Shown: piece by piece, positions 27,158-36,374 of the stretch
How positions within the stretch are numbered: the stretch's first letter is position 1
Layout of the letters: the number at the start of each line of letters is the position of its first letter
From: Planctomycetia bacterium
Lineage (GTDB): Bacteria; Planctomycetota; Planctomycetia; Pirellulales; Thermoguttaceae
Direction: 5' to 3'
NCBI GenBank assembly: GCA_030539295.1
Contig: JAUNSJ010000004.1
Coordinates: 62,001 to 126,000 of the forward strand
Length of the DNA stretch: 64,000 nt
Made by a program: the position numbers and the translations under genes
The notes under the pieces: generated by a model
The model's database searches: none
What the model was told of the DNA's origin: nothing
Seen by the model: the letters and a program-made list of their open reading frames with translations, nothing else

Positions 27158-29653
27158 ATGCGAAAATTGTTGGCCTTCCTTCTAATGTTTCTGTCGTTCG
27201 GCTTGACTATAACGAATTCGTCCCTTTTTGCGGCGGACGAGGGTCCTGGCCAGGCGATTCGCGAAGAGCTGCCCGATACGATTCTCTATATTGTCCGGCA
27301 GCAGTACAAGCCGGACCATCACAATACGGCCACCATGTTTCAGCCAGGCGAAGTGAATCTGTATAACTATGCCGGCGGCGGTGCCATGAAACTCTGGTTT
27401 CCGAAATCGGATATAACCCGCACTCTGGTCGAATTGCCTGAGGGCATAATTCGCGACCCGGTCGTCTCTTTCGACGCGACTAAGGTTCTCTTCTCCTTTC
27501 GAAAAGGGAGAGACGATTACTACCATTTGGGTGAACTGGATTTGACCACCGAACGACCAACAATTGTTATTAAACCGGATACCGATACCAAAGCGATCGA
27601 AGGTTTTCGTCAGCTTACCTGGCTCGACGGCGCGTGCGATATAGATCCGCTTTATCTGCCGACCGGAGAAATTCTTTTCTCCTCAACGCGAGAACCGAAG
27701 TACTGCATGTGCAATCGGCATATTATGTGCAATCTTTTCACCATGAACGGCGACGGCAGTAACGTGCAGCAGATAGGTAAGAGTACGCTCTTCGAGGGGC
27801 ACGCGAGTCTGCTTTCCGACGGTCGCGTCATCTATGACCGCTGGGAATATGTGGACCGTAATTTCGGCGATGCGCAAGGGGTTTGGGTTTGTAATCCGGA
27901 CGGGTCGAAGCATGAAATCTTCTGGGGTAATAATACGGCGTCGCCCGGCGGTGCAATTGACGCGAGAATTATGCCGGAATCCGATTCCAAAATGGTCTGT
28001 GTATTCGGGTCGTGCCACGATCGTCCCTGGGGGGCTATTGCCTTGGTCGATCGCCGCCTGGGAATTGACGGACGCGACAGTGTCCTTATGACCTGGCCGC
28101 CGGAAGCGAAAGATTTAGTGCACGCGGAACCGGGGCCTGACCCGTTGCGGGAAGTTATCCAATATGATTATATGCGGAATCTTTCCCAAAAATTTGAAGA
28201 CCCATGTCCGCTTTCCGACGATTTGATTCTCGCCGCGGGTCAGACCGGTAACGGCGAAGAAATGGGACTGTGGGCCTTAACCACCGATGGTCAAGCAACA
28301 CTCCTGCACACCGATGCGCCCGGCTGCTATGACCCGGTCCCCGTTCAGCCAACGGAACCGCCTATGACCATAGGCAATCGAATTGATTTGAACGACTCCT
28401 ATGGCTACTTCCATGTAACCAATGTCTACGAAGGGCTTGGCATGGAGAAAGTGGCCAAAGGCACGGCGAAATATTTACGCGTGGTCGAGTCCCCTGAAAA
28501 ACGATATTGGACCTATTCTCATTATAGTTATGGGAACGGTCAGCAGGGTCCCGGCATGGCGTGGGACGATTTTAATAATAAACGAATTCTCGGAACTGTC
28601 CCTGTGGAGGAAGACGGTAGTGTTTCGCTCCGTGTCCCGGCCGAAAAGTTCGTCTACTTTCAGTTACTCGACGAAAAAGGCATGATGATACAGTCGATGC
28701 GAAGTGGTATTATGGTCCGGCCGGGCGAAACGAATGCCTGTGTCGGATGCCACGAAAGCCGACTTGATGCGCCGACGTCGCTGAATCTGTCGCCCATGGC
28801 GCAAGCGGGCGAGCCAAAAGAGCTTGAGCCTTGGCACGGGCCGGAACGTCAATTTTGTTATCTTGCGGAAGTGCAGCCGGTCTTCGATAAATATTGCGTT
28901 GGCTGTCACGACTACGGTCAAATGGCCGAAGAGAAACTCGTACTGGCGGGCGACCGCATGATGCTCTTTAACGCGTCTTATTCTCAAATTCGCGGTAAGA
29001 ATCTTGTTCGTGTCCCGGGTGCCGGACCGCATAATAAGCTCCCGCCCTATACGTGGGGTTCGACGCAAAGTCGACTCGCACAGATTCTCATGCGAGGCCA
29101 CGACAAGCCGGAGATCGACAAGTTGCGTAAAGAGCGTGGCGTTTGGTTCGACCCGCAAACGGATCCGGAAGCGTTTGACCGCGTTGTGACCTGGATCGAC
29201 ATAAATGCGCCCTACTATCCTGAGTACAGCGCCACCTTCCCGGTTAATCAGTTCGGTCGCAGTCCGTTTACTCATGACCAGCTCTATCGTATGGAGGAAC
29301 TCGTCGGACGCAAGCAAGGGACTTGGCAGGAACCGAAAAAGCAGGCGTGGCTCGATTCCCTTCCGCACCCGGCCAATCATCCGCTCACTTGGGCCGTTTC
29401 GCTGACGCGTCCGGAATTAAGTCCGTGCCTCAAGGCGTGGTCGACCCCGGAAGAGCGGGAAAGTGCTGAATATAAAGAGGTTTTGGCCCTGATACAGGAA
29501 GGAGCGGCTGTGCGTGCGACCGCGCCCGACGATGACGCGACCGGCCCCTTAAATCCGAACGACGTTGCCCAGGAAGCTCGTTACCAAAAAATGCGAGAGA
29601 AGTTACAACGCTCGCGAAACGCTCTGCTCAACGGAGAAAAAGTCACCGACTAA
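27158..29653 (+). CDS. HzsA-related exported protein with two CxxCH motifs
   Basis: An 831-residue protein with signal LLAFLLMFLSFGLTITNSSLFA. The first two thirds look like a beta-propeller (repeated strands such as IRDPVVSFDATKVLFSF and GVWVCNPDGSKHEIF). CVGCHES begins at Cys528 and CVGCHDYG at Cys580, both c-type haem motifs. The overall layout resembles the hydrazine synthase alpha subunit and the many HzsA-related proteins of non-anammox planctomycetes. This organism shows no other anammox gene here, so hydrazine synthesis is not implied. An electron-transfer or surface-binding role is more likely. The ATG at 27158 follows AAAGGAG. The promoter is consensus. Confidence 0.75.
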   Translation: MRKLLAFLLMFLSFGLTITNSSLFAADEGPGQAIREELPDTILYIVRQQYKPDHHNTATMFQPGEVNLYNYAGGGAMKLWFPKSDITRTLVELPEGIIRDPVVSFDATKVLFSFRKGRDDYYHLGELDLTTERPTIVIKPDTDTKAIEGFRQLTWLDGACDIDPLYLPTGEILFSSTREPKYCMCNRHIMCNLFTMNGDGSNVQQIGKSTLFEGHASLLSDGRVIYDRWEYVDRNFGDAQGVWVCNPDGSKHEIFWGNNTASPGGAIDARIMPESDSKMVCVFGSCHDRPWGAIALVDRRLGIDGRDSVLMTWPPEAKDLVHAEPGPDPLREVIQYDYMRNLSQKFEDPCPLSDDLILAAGQTGNGEEMGLWALTTDGQATLLHTDAPGCYDPVPVQPTEPPMTIGNRIDLNDSYGYFHVTNVYEGLGMEKVAKGTAKYLRVVESPEKRYWTYSHYSYGNGQQGPGMAWDDFNNKRILGTVPVEEDGSVSLRVPAEKFVYFQLLDEKGMMIQSMRSGIMVRPGETNACVGCHESRLDAPTSLNLSPMAQAGEPKELEPWHGPERQFCYLAEVQPVFDKYCVGCHDYGQMAEEKLVLAGDRMMLFNASYSQIRGKNLVRVPGAGPHNKLPPYTWGSTQSRLAQILMRGHDKPEIDKLRKERGVWFDPQTDPEAFDRVVTWIDINAPYYPEYSATFPVNQFGRSPFTHDQLYRMEELVGRKQGTWQEPKKQAWLDSLPHPANHPLTWAVSLTRPELSPCLKAWSTPEERESAEYKEVLALIQEGAAVRATAPDDDATGPLNPNDVAQEARYQKMREKLQRSRNALLNGEKVTD

Positions 29654-29664
29654 AAGACAAGTCT

Positions 29665-29712
29665 GGAGCAGGAGTCGTCGCTACGACCGCAGTTGCGCAC
29701 GGCTCCTGTTCC
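29665..29712. terminator. Hairpin between convergent genes
   Basis: GGAGCAGGAG pairs with CTCCTGTTCC, with G-rich and C-rich flanks. It lies between the HzsA-related gene and the convergent SGNH hydrolase gene. Confidence 0.5.
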
Positions 29713-29733
29713 GCATGATTTCAAAGTTGTGGT

Positions 29734-30459
29734 TTATTTCTGCGGGGCCGTTATGGCTTCTACAATGCGGGTCGCCTGAAGTTGTACGCCCGGCTGCTTA
29801 TAGTGAAACGGATCGCTCCAGAATTCCTCGCGATCAAGCGGGTCCATAAGCCCGAATAGATCGATTACCGGAAGTTCGTATTTCGCCGCAACCTCTTGAG
29901 CGATTGCGTTGAGTTGACGCGATTTTTCCGTAAGGCCCGGGTCCTTGAGCGGAGTGGCGTTGGTTATAAAAAGTTTCGAGTCGGGGCATTTCGCTTTAAT
30001 GAAGCGAACAGCGGCGTCGTAGGCTATCGACCATTCCTCCTGATCCGTTCCGAGGCTGTGCAACCCGTTGTTAAAGGAGATGTAGTCGTAATGATTTGCG
30101 TCGAGAATCAGGTCGAGCGTCCGAAAATATTCCGGATGGGTAAGGCATTCGGAAGAAGCCCAAAAACTCACGTTGATTTGCCCGGAAAGCATGTCACGAA
30201 CCGTGTTCTGATACGCGTTGCAAATCGAATCGCCAATGAGTAGCAGACGCGGCAGGGAGTTATCGAGTGTGCCGTAAGAATAGGTAATTGACCATTCGAT
30301 ATCTTCCCGAATCTTGCCGGCGGTCTGCGGCTGAAAATCCTTATAGCACACGCTCCCGGTTGTATTCTCCTCGACGGCCGTCTCTTGTCCTCCAACATAA
30401 CCCGCGCACAGAGCGAGGGTCAGTAAGGTCATCAAAAATTTCGTTGCAAAACGATGCAT
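29734..30459 (-). CDS. Exported SGNH/GDSL-type hydrolase
   Basis: A 241-residue protein with signal segment FLMTLLTLALCAGYVGG. Block I is LLLIGDSICNAYQ near residue 76, with the catalytic Ser in GDS. A block III-like Asn occurs in ISFNNGLHSL. Block V is DPFHYKQPG near the C-terminus, with the Asp and His of the triad. Family members are esterases or acetylesterases acting on lipids or glycans. The substrate cannot be read from sequence. It converges on the HzsA-related gene. About 95 bases separate it from nadB upstream, with no clear promoter seen. Confidence 0.75.
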   Translation of the reverse strand: MHRFATKFLMTLLTLALCAGYVGGQETAVEENTTGSVCYKDFQPQTAGKIREDIEWSITYSYGTLDNSLPRLLLIGDSICNAYQNTVRDMLSGQINVSFWASSECLTHPEYFRTLDLILDANHYDYISFNNGLHSLGTDQEEWSIAYDAAVRFIKAKCPDSKLFITNATPLKDPGLTEKSRQLNAIAQEVAAKYELPVIDLFGLMDPLDREEFWSDPFHYKQPGVQLQATRIVEAITAPQK

Positions 30460-30555
30460 GCTTCTTCCTTTCGTGTTCCTGATAAAAAACAGAAAATTTT
30501 ATGGGCCGAACGGTAGCTTTTGCACAGGCCGGTCCATAAAATACCAATGTGTAAC

Positions 30556-32265
30556 CTAGATTTCTTCCCGTTGGAACAGGGAATGCTTAGCGTCGCCGGG
30601 CGCAAATTTCGGGTAGTCACTTCTATTGTGCGAGCCACGCGTTTCGCGACGATTCAGTGCGCCATCGATAATCAATTTAGCGACGATGAGCATATTTTGC
30701 AATTCCCACGCTTCCGTCTGCCGGAACTGTCGCGAGAAGACATAACGGGACCAGTGGTCAATACTGCCCTGCGCTTCGGTGAGCCCAGTTTCTTCGCGAA
30801 CGATTCCGACCAGTCGCTGCATGACGCTCTTGAGCGAATTGCGTATATCGGAGAAATCGACCGAAAGTGCGTTCAGACGTCCAACGCCGTCCGGAGCATT
30901 AACACAGGTATCGCAATTTAATCGGTTTGTACAGTCGCGGCACATTCGTTGAGAGTAACCAATCGGCTTGTTCTCCAGGGCCAGTGCCCGGTATTCATCC
31001 GTCGTCTGTAGGGCAATATCACTCGCGCCCTGTCCGGCCAAATGACCCATGACAACCGCTTCCAAAAGACTGTTCGAGGCAAGACGATTTGCGCCATGCA
31101 GGCCCGAACTTGCCACTTCGCCTGCCGCCCACAATCCCCTGATCGTTGTATGACCATGGTTGTCAACCAGCACCCCCCCCATGGCGTAATGAGCGCCAGG
31201 CCGCACCGGAATCCGGTCTCGCGCAAGGTCCAGACCAAATTGCGCACAGACCGCGGCAATACCAGGAAACCTCTTATAGATCCAATTCGCGTCCTTGTGC
31301 GTCAGGTCCAAATAGACACTCGGATGGTTCGTCTTACTCATCTGGGCGACAATGGACCGCGAGACAACATCGCGAGGAGCCAACTCCCCACGCGCATCGT
31401 AATCCTGCATGAAACGATAGCCGTTCTTATCGAGTAGCTTGGCGCCTTCGCCCCGCATGGCTTCGGTTATGAGACTCCGGCTCCCCCCGGCAATATACAG
31501 AACCGTTGGATGAAACTGCACAAACTCCATATCGCGCAAAACCGCGCCGGCACGCCAGGCCATTGCCATGCCGTCACCACAGGCAATTTCCGGGTTCGTC
31601 GTCTCTCGATAGAGCTGGCCCAAACCGCCGCTGGCCAAAATCGTCTGCTTGGCCCAGACCAGTTCCGTCTCGTCTTCCTTGCCCCAATGGACAACCGCAC
31701 CCCGACAAAAACCGCTATCGGTCAAAAGGTCCAAGGCAAAAGTATCTTCCCAAACCCGAATGTTCGGACGCATGCGGACTTCGTGGATCATGGCCCGCAT
31801 AATCTCCTGCCCGGTTGCGTCGCCCATGGCGTGAATAATGCGGAACTGACTGTGGCCTCCCTCACGTCCGAGCAGGAGTTCGCCGTTTTCCTGCTTGTCG
31901 AAGTTCGCGCCCCAGCGGAGCATGTGACGCACCTCTTCCGTCCCGTGCGATACAATATAGCGTACAACGTCCGGGTCACACAGTTCTCCGCCTGCTATGA
32001 GCGTATCGGATACGTGTGACTCGTAGTTGTCGACCGCCATATTCCAGACCGTGGCAATTCCGCCCTGCGCTTTAACACTATTCGATCGTGTCAGGCCCTG
32101 CTTGCACACGACCAGCACGCGCAGCGACGGGTCGACCGAAAGTGCTGCTCTCAAGCCGGCCAAACCGCCGCCGATTACGAGGACATCGGTAAAGAAATGC
32201 GGATGCAGTTTCGCGTGGAATGGACTTAAATATCGTGGAATAACGGGAGATTGTAGCTGACTCAT
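30556..32265 (-). CDS. nadB: L-aspartate oxidase
   Basis: A 569-residue FAD enzyme for the first step of NAD synthesis, oxidising aspartate to iminosuccinate. The FAD-binding DVLVIGGGLAGLRAALS begins at residue 27. Further family motifs are SVKAQGGIA, GAHYAMGGV (about 357-365) and LHGANRLASNSLLEA. The C-terminal helical domain is present. Unusually, four cysteines at 442, 445, 451 and 454 (C-x2-C-x5-C-x2-C) lie between the FAD part and the helical domain, as if to bind a metal. The ATG at 32265 has GGAGGAG eight bases upstream. It follows plsC by 28 bases on the same strand. No nadA or nadC is nearby. Confidence 0.85.
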   Translation of the reverse strand: MSQLQSPVIPRYLSPFHAKLHPHFFTDVLVIGGGLAGLRAALSVDPSLRVLVVCKQGLTRSNSVKAQGGIATVWNMAVDNYESHVSDTLIAGGELCDPDVVRYIVSHGTEEVRHMLRWGANFDKQENGELLLGREGGHSQFRIIHAMGDATGQEIMRAMIHEVRMRPNIRVWEDTFALDLLTDSGFCRGAVVHWGKEDETELVWAKQTILASGGLGQLYRETTNPEIACGDGMAMAWRAGAVLRDMEFVQFHPTVLYIAGGSRSLITEAMRGEGAKLLDKNGYRFMQDYDARGELAPRDVVSRSIVAQMSKTNHPSVYLDLTHKDANWIYKRFPGIAAVCAQFGLDLARDRIPVRPGAHYAMGGVLVDNHGHTTIRGLWAAGEVASSGLHGANRLASNSLLEAVVMGHLAGQGASDIALQTTDEYRALALENKPIGYSQRMCRDCTNRLNCDTCVNAPDGVGRLNALSVDFSDIRNSLKSVMQRLVGIVREETGLTEAQGSIDHWSRYVFSRQFRQTEAWELQNMLIVAKLIIDGALNRRETRGSHNRSDYPKFAPGDAKHSLFQREEI

Positions 32266-32293
32266 ATAAAAAACTCCTCCTGATTCAAGGGGC

Positions 32294-32908
32294 TCACATT
32301 TCCTTAAGATGGAGAACCGCTTCCCGGGCACGGACAAGAAAGGCTTCTTTATTCTCTTTCTTCTCAATCCAGATGGGCGGCCCGAAAACGACGCGCGAAA
32401 GCATGGGTACCGGTAGCACCATGCCGCGGGGAAGAATGCGATTCATATTGTCAAGATAAACGGGCACAAGCTCAAGTTCGGGACGTTTTTTGGCAAGATA
32501 ATACATTCCACTTTTAAAATCGCGGACGAAATCGCCATTGGTTCGCCCGCCTTCCGGAAAGATAATAATGGAATAATCGTCGCCCATCTCTTCAAGAATG
32601 CTGTAGATGGGATTATTCCTTTTACTGACGTTTTCCCGGTCGATGAGAATCGCGTGAAAGACTTTTTTGGCAATAAAGCGACGTATAGGCCCGGCGTCCC
32701 AGTAGTCGCGTGCGGCCACCATGCGTGTCTTTTCGCGTACCTTCTCCGGCAGACTTGTCCATATGACAATCGCGTCCAAATGACTCGTGTGATTGGCAAA
32801 ATAGAGCCGCTGACATGGCTCCGGCTGACAGTCTATCCAACGCACCGAAGCTCCGCTAAGGAACTTGGCCAGTAGAATCAACATGTTCTTGACCAAAAAA
32901 ACAAACAT
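32294..32908 (-). CDS. plsC: 1-acyl-sn-glycerol-3-phosphate acyltransferase-like protein
   Basis: A 204-residue PlsC-type acyltransferase. The catalytic NHTSHLD motif (block I, H-x4-D) and the block III FPEGGR are present, with a nearby ARDYWDAG segment. The N-terminus is hydrophobic (FVFLVKNMLILLAKFL), consistent with membrane association. It would acylate lysophosphatidic acid or a related acceptor in phospholipid synthesis. It is short for the family, so the symbol is provisional. It lies 28 bases upstream of nadB on the same strand, possibly cotranscribed. Confidence 0.75.
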   Translation of the reverse strand: MFVFLVKNMLILLAKFLSGASVRWIDCQPEPCQRLYFANHTSHLDAIVIWTSLPEKVREKTRMVAARDYWDAGPIRRFIAKKVFHAILIDRENVSKRNNPIYSILEEMGDDYSIIIFPEGGRTNGDFVRDFKSGMYYLAKKRPELELVPVYLDNMNRILPRGMVLPVPMLSRVVFGPPIWIEKKENKEAFLVRAREAVLHLKEM

Positions 32909-33080
32909 AGCCTATAGCCGTCCTTTGACTGCCGATTATCACTTCTTCTGCGTGCCTCGCCTGATGCACTCCGAACAGTTTACACGCGGCAAACGCGTTC
33001 GGAATACGCAAGACGACTAACAGACACACGTTCAAAAAACGACCGTCGAAGTATCGTTTCGCTCTCTTTTTCGCCTGGCG

Positions 33081-33740
33081 TCAGGAAACGAAAACGCCCT
33101 TCGACTTCAGGAAGAAGATGACTTCGTCGGCGAGTTCGTCGGCCGATTCCTTACTGCCGTCGAGTACGAGGTCCGGCTCAAGCGGCTCTTCGTACGGGTC
33201 GTCAATCCCGGTAAATCCCTTGATTTCGCCGGCACGGGCTTTCTTGTAAAAACCTTTCGGGTCACGATTTTCGCAAATCGAAAGCGGCGTATCGACAAAA
33301 ATTTCAAAGAAGTCGGTACTCGACATCGTATTGCGAACGCGATCGCGGTCGGCACGATACGGACTGATAAAGGCCGTCAAGGCAATCGACCCTGACTCGG
33401 CAAACAGTTTCGCGACCGCTCCGATACGGCGTATGTTCTCTTCCCGGTCTTCTGCCGAGAAGCCAAGGCCAAACCGTTCCGCAAACTTCTCGCCGTGCGT
33501 TGGGGCAAGTTTGGCCGGCGGGGCATTGAGCGTGTGCCGTACATTGTCACCGTCCAGGACAAAACTTCGCTTGCCCAGAAGATGCAGTTTGTGGTCAACG
33601 AGGTTTGCAATTGTGCTCTTGCCACTGGCCGAAAGACCGGTAAACCAGACGATGCAGCCCTTATTACCGTTCAATTTCTCTTTTTCCGATCTCGGGACCG
33701 CATGCTCATGCCATCGCAGTTCGACGTTATTCGCTTTCAT
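33081..33740 (-). CDS. cysC: Adenylylsulfate kinase
   Basis: A 219-residue enzyme with P-loop GLSASGKST at about residues 34-42 and the APS kinase signature GFSAEDREENIRRIG. FISPYRADRDRVRN and DPKGFYKKARAGEIKGFTG are the typical later segments. It phosphorylates adenylylsulfate to PAPS, the sulfate donor for sulfotransferases such as that at 0.6-1.8 kb. It is a stand-alone kinase, not fused to CysN. It is isolated, 157 bases from tsaB and about 170 bases from plsC. No promoter is recognised. Confidence 0.92.
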   Translation of the reverse strand: MKANNVELRWHEHAVPRSEKEKLNGNKGCIVWFTGLSASGKSTIANLVDHKLHLLGKRSFVLDGDNVRHTLNAPPAKLAPTHGEKFAERFGLGFSAEDREENIRRIGAVAKLFAESGSIALTAFISPYRADRDRVRNTMSSTDFFEIFVDTPLSICENRDPKGFYKKARAGEIKGFTGIDDPYEEPLEPDLVLDGSKESADELADEVIFFLKSKGVFVS

Positions 33741-33897
33741 GTTACTAATTCTCCATGTTGTAAAATTGGAAAGTTGATTCAGGGTAAGAGGATTCGCTCT
33801 TCCAGCAAAACCGCGTCTCGCCTTGTCTGTTTCTTCTTTGTTCGCTCTTATTCTATAATATTACATCGATTCCGGATCATCGCCTGGCCTGCCCACG

Positions 33898-34728
33898 TCA
33901 TGCCAAGTCGACTTTCCCGCTGTCGTTCCCCTCTTGCATAAGGGCCTTTTCTTCCGCCGCACTGCGACGCGAATAGACCGGTAACAGCGTCCACACGTCG
34001 TCTGCCTCGCCCGACAGAAAACGGCACTCGGCCAACCTCGCGACGACTCGGGCTTGAACCTGCCGCCGCTCCGGTGCGATCAGGCCTCGCTCCTCTTCCT
34101 CCGCACGCGTCAAACGCAGTCGGTCCAAAACGGGACTGGAATATAAATACCCTTCCTGTAACGACTTTTGAACCTTCTGAAAAAATAGCTCGGAAAGATT
34201 ACCCGTCTTCCTATCCGTATTATTTTCCCAAAGGTCGATTCCCGCGCCAGACGCCCCGTTTCCGCTCGCCAGCCAATCGGCGACACGCACAACCTGAAAC
34301 CCGGCGTCCAGGCGGACCGGCCTGACTCGCTCGCCGTCGACGTAAAATCGGGCACAGGCCACGTCGCCCCGCTGCGCGTCAATCGCCGCACTGACAACGC
34401 GTCCCGCCGCTTCCGAGGCCGCCGCTAATACTTCCAAGGCGTCTATCCCAACGATGGGCTGCCCCAGCGTATACGCCAGAACACGCGCCGTTGTGACTCC
34501 TACGCGAAGCCCTGTAAAGGAGCCCGGACCCGTAACTACCGCGATTCCGGTCAAATCCGCCGCTCGCCAGCCTGCTTCCGCCAGCGAGTCCTTAATGGCC
34601 GGAACCAGCGTCGCGGCACTTCGTCCGCCCGCCGGGTCAAGCTCACGCCCTAAAACCAGGCGGCCTTCCGCATGCAAGGCCACGGAACCTCGAAGCCCCG
34701 TCGTTTCAATCGCCAGCAGTTTCACCAT
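33898..34728 (-). CDS. tsaB: tRNA threonylcarbamoyladenosine biosynthesis protein TsaB
   Basis: A 276-residue member of the YeaZ/TsaB ASKHA family. It starts with LLAIETTGLRGSVAL, a DTS/ETS-like loop, and has the diagnostic TGPGSFTGLRVGVTTARVLA near residue 80. With TsaC, TsaD and TsaE it makes the t6A modification of ANN-decoding tRNAs. The start is ambiguous: ATG 34728 lies three bases after AGGAGG and the next GTG (34725) six bases after it. Either gives the same protein within one residue. The C-terminal 60 residues are longer than in E. coli. Confidence 0.9.
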   Translation of the reverse strand: MVKLLAIETTGLRGSVALHAEGRLVLGRELDPAGGRSAATLVPAIKDSLAEAGWRAADLTGIAVVTGPGSFTGLRVGVTTARVLAYTLGQPIVGIDALEVLAAASEAAGRVVSAAIDAQRGDVACARFYVDGERVRPVRLDAGFQVVRVADWLASGNGASGAGIDLWENNTDRKTGNLSELFFQKVQKSLQEGYLYSSPVLDRLRLTRAEEEERGLIAPERRQVQARVVARLAECRFLSGEADDVWTLLPVYSRRSAAEEKALMQEGNDSGKVDLA

Positions 34729-34967
34729 GCGCCTCCTTAAAGGCTTCGACACCACTCACCGACGTTCCATCAACTCCACCACCGCCAAGACAGCACTCGA
34801 CCGGCGACAGACGCTTAAATGGAATATCGATATTTATATATTGTTATTGTACTATTAGTGTAAAGTGTGTTATATCTTGCACACGATTCATAGAACGTAC
34901 AATTTCTATTCCTGATAATGAAAATTCATTAACCTAACCTATTTTACCAGAAATCAAAACAAATAAA

Positions 34968-35018
34968 ACCCCCCGGGCAGTTTTTTTATGCATTCGGGCG
35001 GGTCTTTTTTTGGGTTAA
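34968..35018 (+). terminator. GC-rich hairpin with T-runs
   Basis: ACCCCCCGGG pairs imperfectly with CGGGCGGGT, with T-runs inside the loop and after the second arm. It is in the roughly 540-base gap 34729-35266, which otherwise holds only the tRNA-Ile promoter and AT-rich sequence. The structure is imperfect, so this is tentative. Confidence 0.35.
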
Positions 35019-35154
35019 TAGAAATGGGTCGGCACGGCGAATCGTTTTCCGTTTACGTCGTCTTTTCAGGAAGAGTTTCTGCTTGCCCTTCGTACTCACC
35101 GGCCCCAAAAAAGCCCCGCCTTCTGGTTTTTACGAAAATTCTTTTCGGCCCCTC

Positions 35155-35182
35155 TTGTAAGACTGAAAAAATAAGGTATGAT
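35155..35182 (+). promoter_or_regulatory. Promoter candidate for tRNA-Ile
   Basis: TTGTAA, 16 bases, TATGAT, about 85 bases before tRNA-Ile. A closer match was not found. Confidence 0.5.
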
Positions 35183-35266
35183 AGACACGATGTTTGGAGG
35201 AATTGTGTTCTGGTTATCATCTCCCACCTCGGTGAGTTGACTTGGCCAGCCGTCCCCCACGCGGTC

Positions 35267-35341
35267 GGGCGTGTAGCTCAGTTTGGTTAGAGCGCGTCCC
35301 TGATAAGGACGAGGTCCATGGTTCGACTCCATGTACGCCCA
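35267..35341 (+). tRNA. tRNA-Ile (anticodon GAT)
   Basis: A complete cloverleaf. The acceptor stem is GGGCGTG paired with TACGCCC, discriminator A at 35341, anticodon GAT at 35302-35304 in loop CTGATAA, and T arm GGTTCGA. CCA is not encoded. It lies at the left edge of the AT-rich island, a common insertion point for mobile DNA. I found no second copy of its 3' end on the far side. Confidence 0.96.
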
Positions 35342-35450
35342 TTATTTACTCTTTTTACAGATAAGACTGAACAGTGATGTGGGGTGACTGCTTGCAGATC
35401 ACGACCCAAACAATAACCATTCCATCGTGCCTCTTGCGATTCGCTGTGTT

Positions 35451-35565
35451 GCCCTTACAGGCAGCCACGTTGTAGTTATGATGGCGTTAGGGCAAATCAC
35501 GAGATGGAGCGTCGCGCGGGGTGTATATTTTCGTTGTTGCTGGTTCCCGGCCTGCGAGCAGTCGG
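35451..35565 (+). repeat. Dispersed intergenic repeat, copy B (downstream of tRNA-Ile)
   Basis: Homologous to 6717-6830 with conserved block order and spacing. It lies between tRNA-Ile and the first island gene, ending 23 bases before that gene's start. The TTGCTGGT and AGCAGTCG blocks are the best kept. No coding potential is apparent. Confidence 0.55.
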
Positions 35566-35588
35566 GCACGCCTGTAGGAGAAGATTCG

Positions 35589-36338
35589 ATGAAAGCAAAG
35601 GTGACATTTCCCGTATTAGGTGTTATACTATTGCTGCTGTTTTTTTCTGCCAAACTCTTTTTTATTCCCTATTATAAGACGTGCCAGATCAGTAAATTGC
35701 GGAATCTTTATATCAAGGAAGATTTATTACCCCGATTGCATACGACCTGTAACACTTTAAAAAGTGAAATGGTTGAAAGAAACGTGGATGTCCTCAGACG
35801 CTACGTATTGCCTATACACATCAAAGAAGTCGCTTATATGTATGAATATGCAAACAGCGATATGAGCATTCCAACAATTCCGCTTGGCGCGTTTATTACG
35901 GAGAATCCTTGCGACATGGCAGGCAATGGGATTCGAGGTCTTCCTTCTCAATTCTTAATTTTGCATTATATGTATTTTGATTCGAATGTCCACGCGACAG
36001 GAATGATTTTATCTTTTGATGGATATCCCGAGATGCGGCGAGATTTCTCTGCAGTAGCCCCAGTCAACGCGAATGAAACTAATGACATTACAGAATACAT
36101 TCCCATGGAGGCACTTGAACGTCTTGTTTTATTTTATTCCGAAGAGGATTTTAATACAGATGAGGATTTTCCCAATATGAAAATGTTGCTGCCGGCAAAC
36201 TTCCCAGTAGAGATAAAACAAATCGAAAAATTAGCCCCTCAATTACGTTTGATTCTATCAGATGGAGAAATAACTGAGCCTATACCCATATGGTGTGAAC
36301 CATCGGAAATAAACACAACGAAGAAAACTGAAGAATGA
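35589..36338 (+). CDS. Membrane-anchored protein of unknown function
   Basis: A 249-residue protein with an N-terminal membrane helix (FPVLGVILLLLFFSAKLFFIP) and a 220-residue extracytoplasmic domain. The domain mixes helices (DLLPRLHTTCNTLKSEM) with strands and ends in Lys/Thr-rich sequence. I do not recognise a family. The ATG at 35589 follows AGGAGA. Codon use and composition are AT-rich, unlike the core genes and like the immunity-like genes that follow 37 bases later. It could be an immunity or effector-accessory protein acting at the membrane, but this is inferred from context only. Confidence 0.6.
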   Translation: MKAKVTFPVLGVILLLLFFSAKLFFIPYYKTCQISKLRNLYIKEDLLPRLHTTCNTLKSEMVERNVDVLRRYVLPIHIKEVAYMYEYANSDMSIPTIPLGAFITENPCDMAGNGIRGLPSQFLILHYMYFDSNVHATGMILSFDGYPEMRRDFSAVAPVNANETNDITEYIPMEALERLVLFYSEEDFNTDEDFPNMKMLLPANFPVEIKQIEKLAPQLRLILSDGEITEPIPIWCEPSEINTTKKTEE

Positions 36339-36374
36339 GTCCGTAGCCCTGCAAAATAAGGAAGATGTAACAAA

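Noticed and set aside
27158-29653. Evidence for anammox metabolism from the HzsA-like gene
   Set aside because: Such HzsA-related proteins are common outside anammox bacteria, and no other hydrazine gene occurs here.
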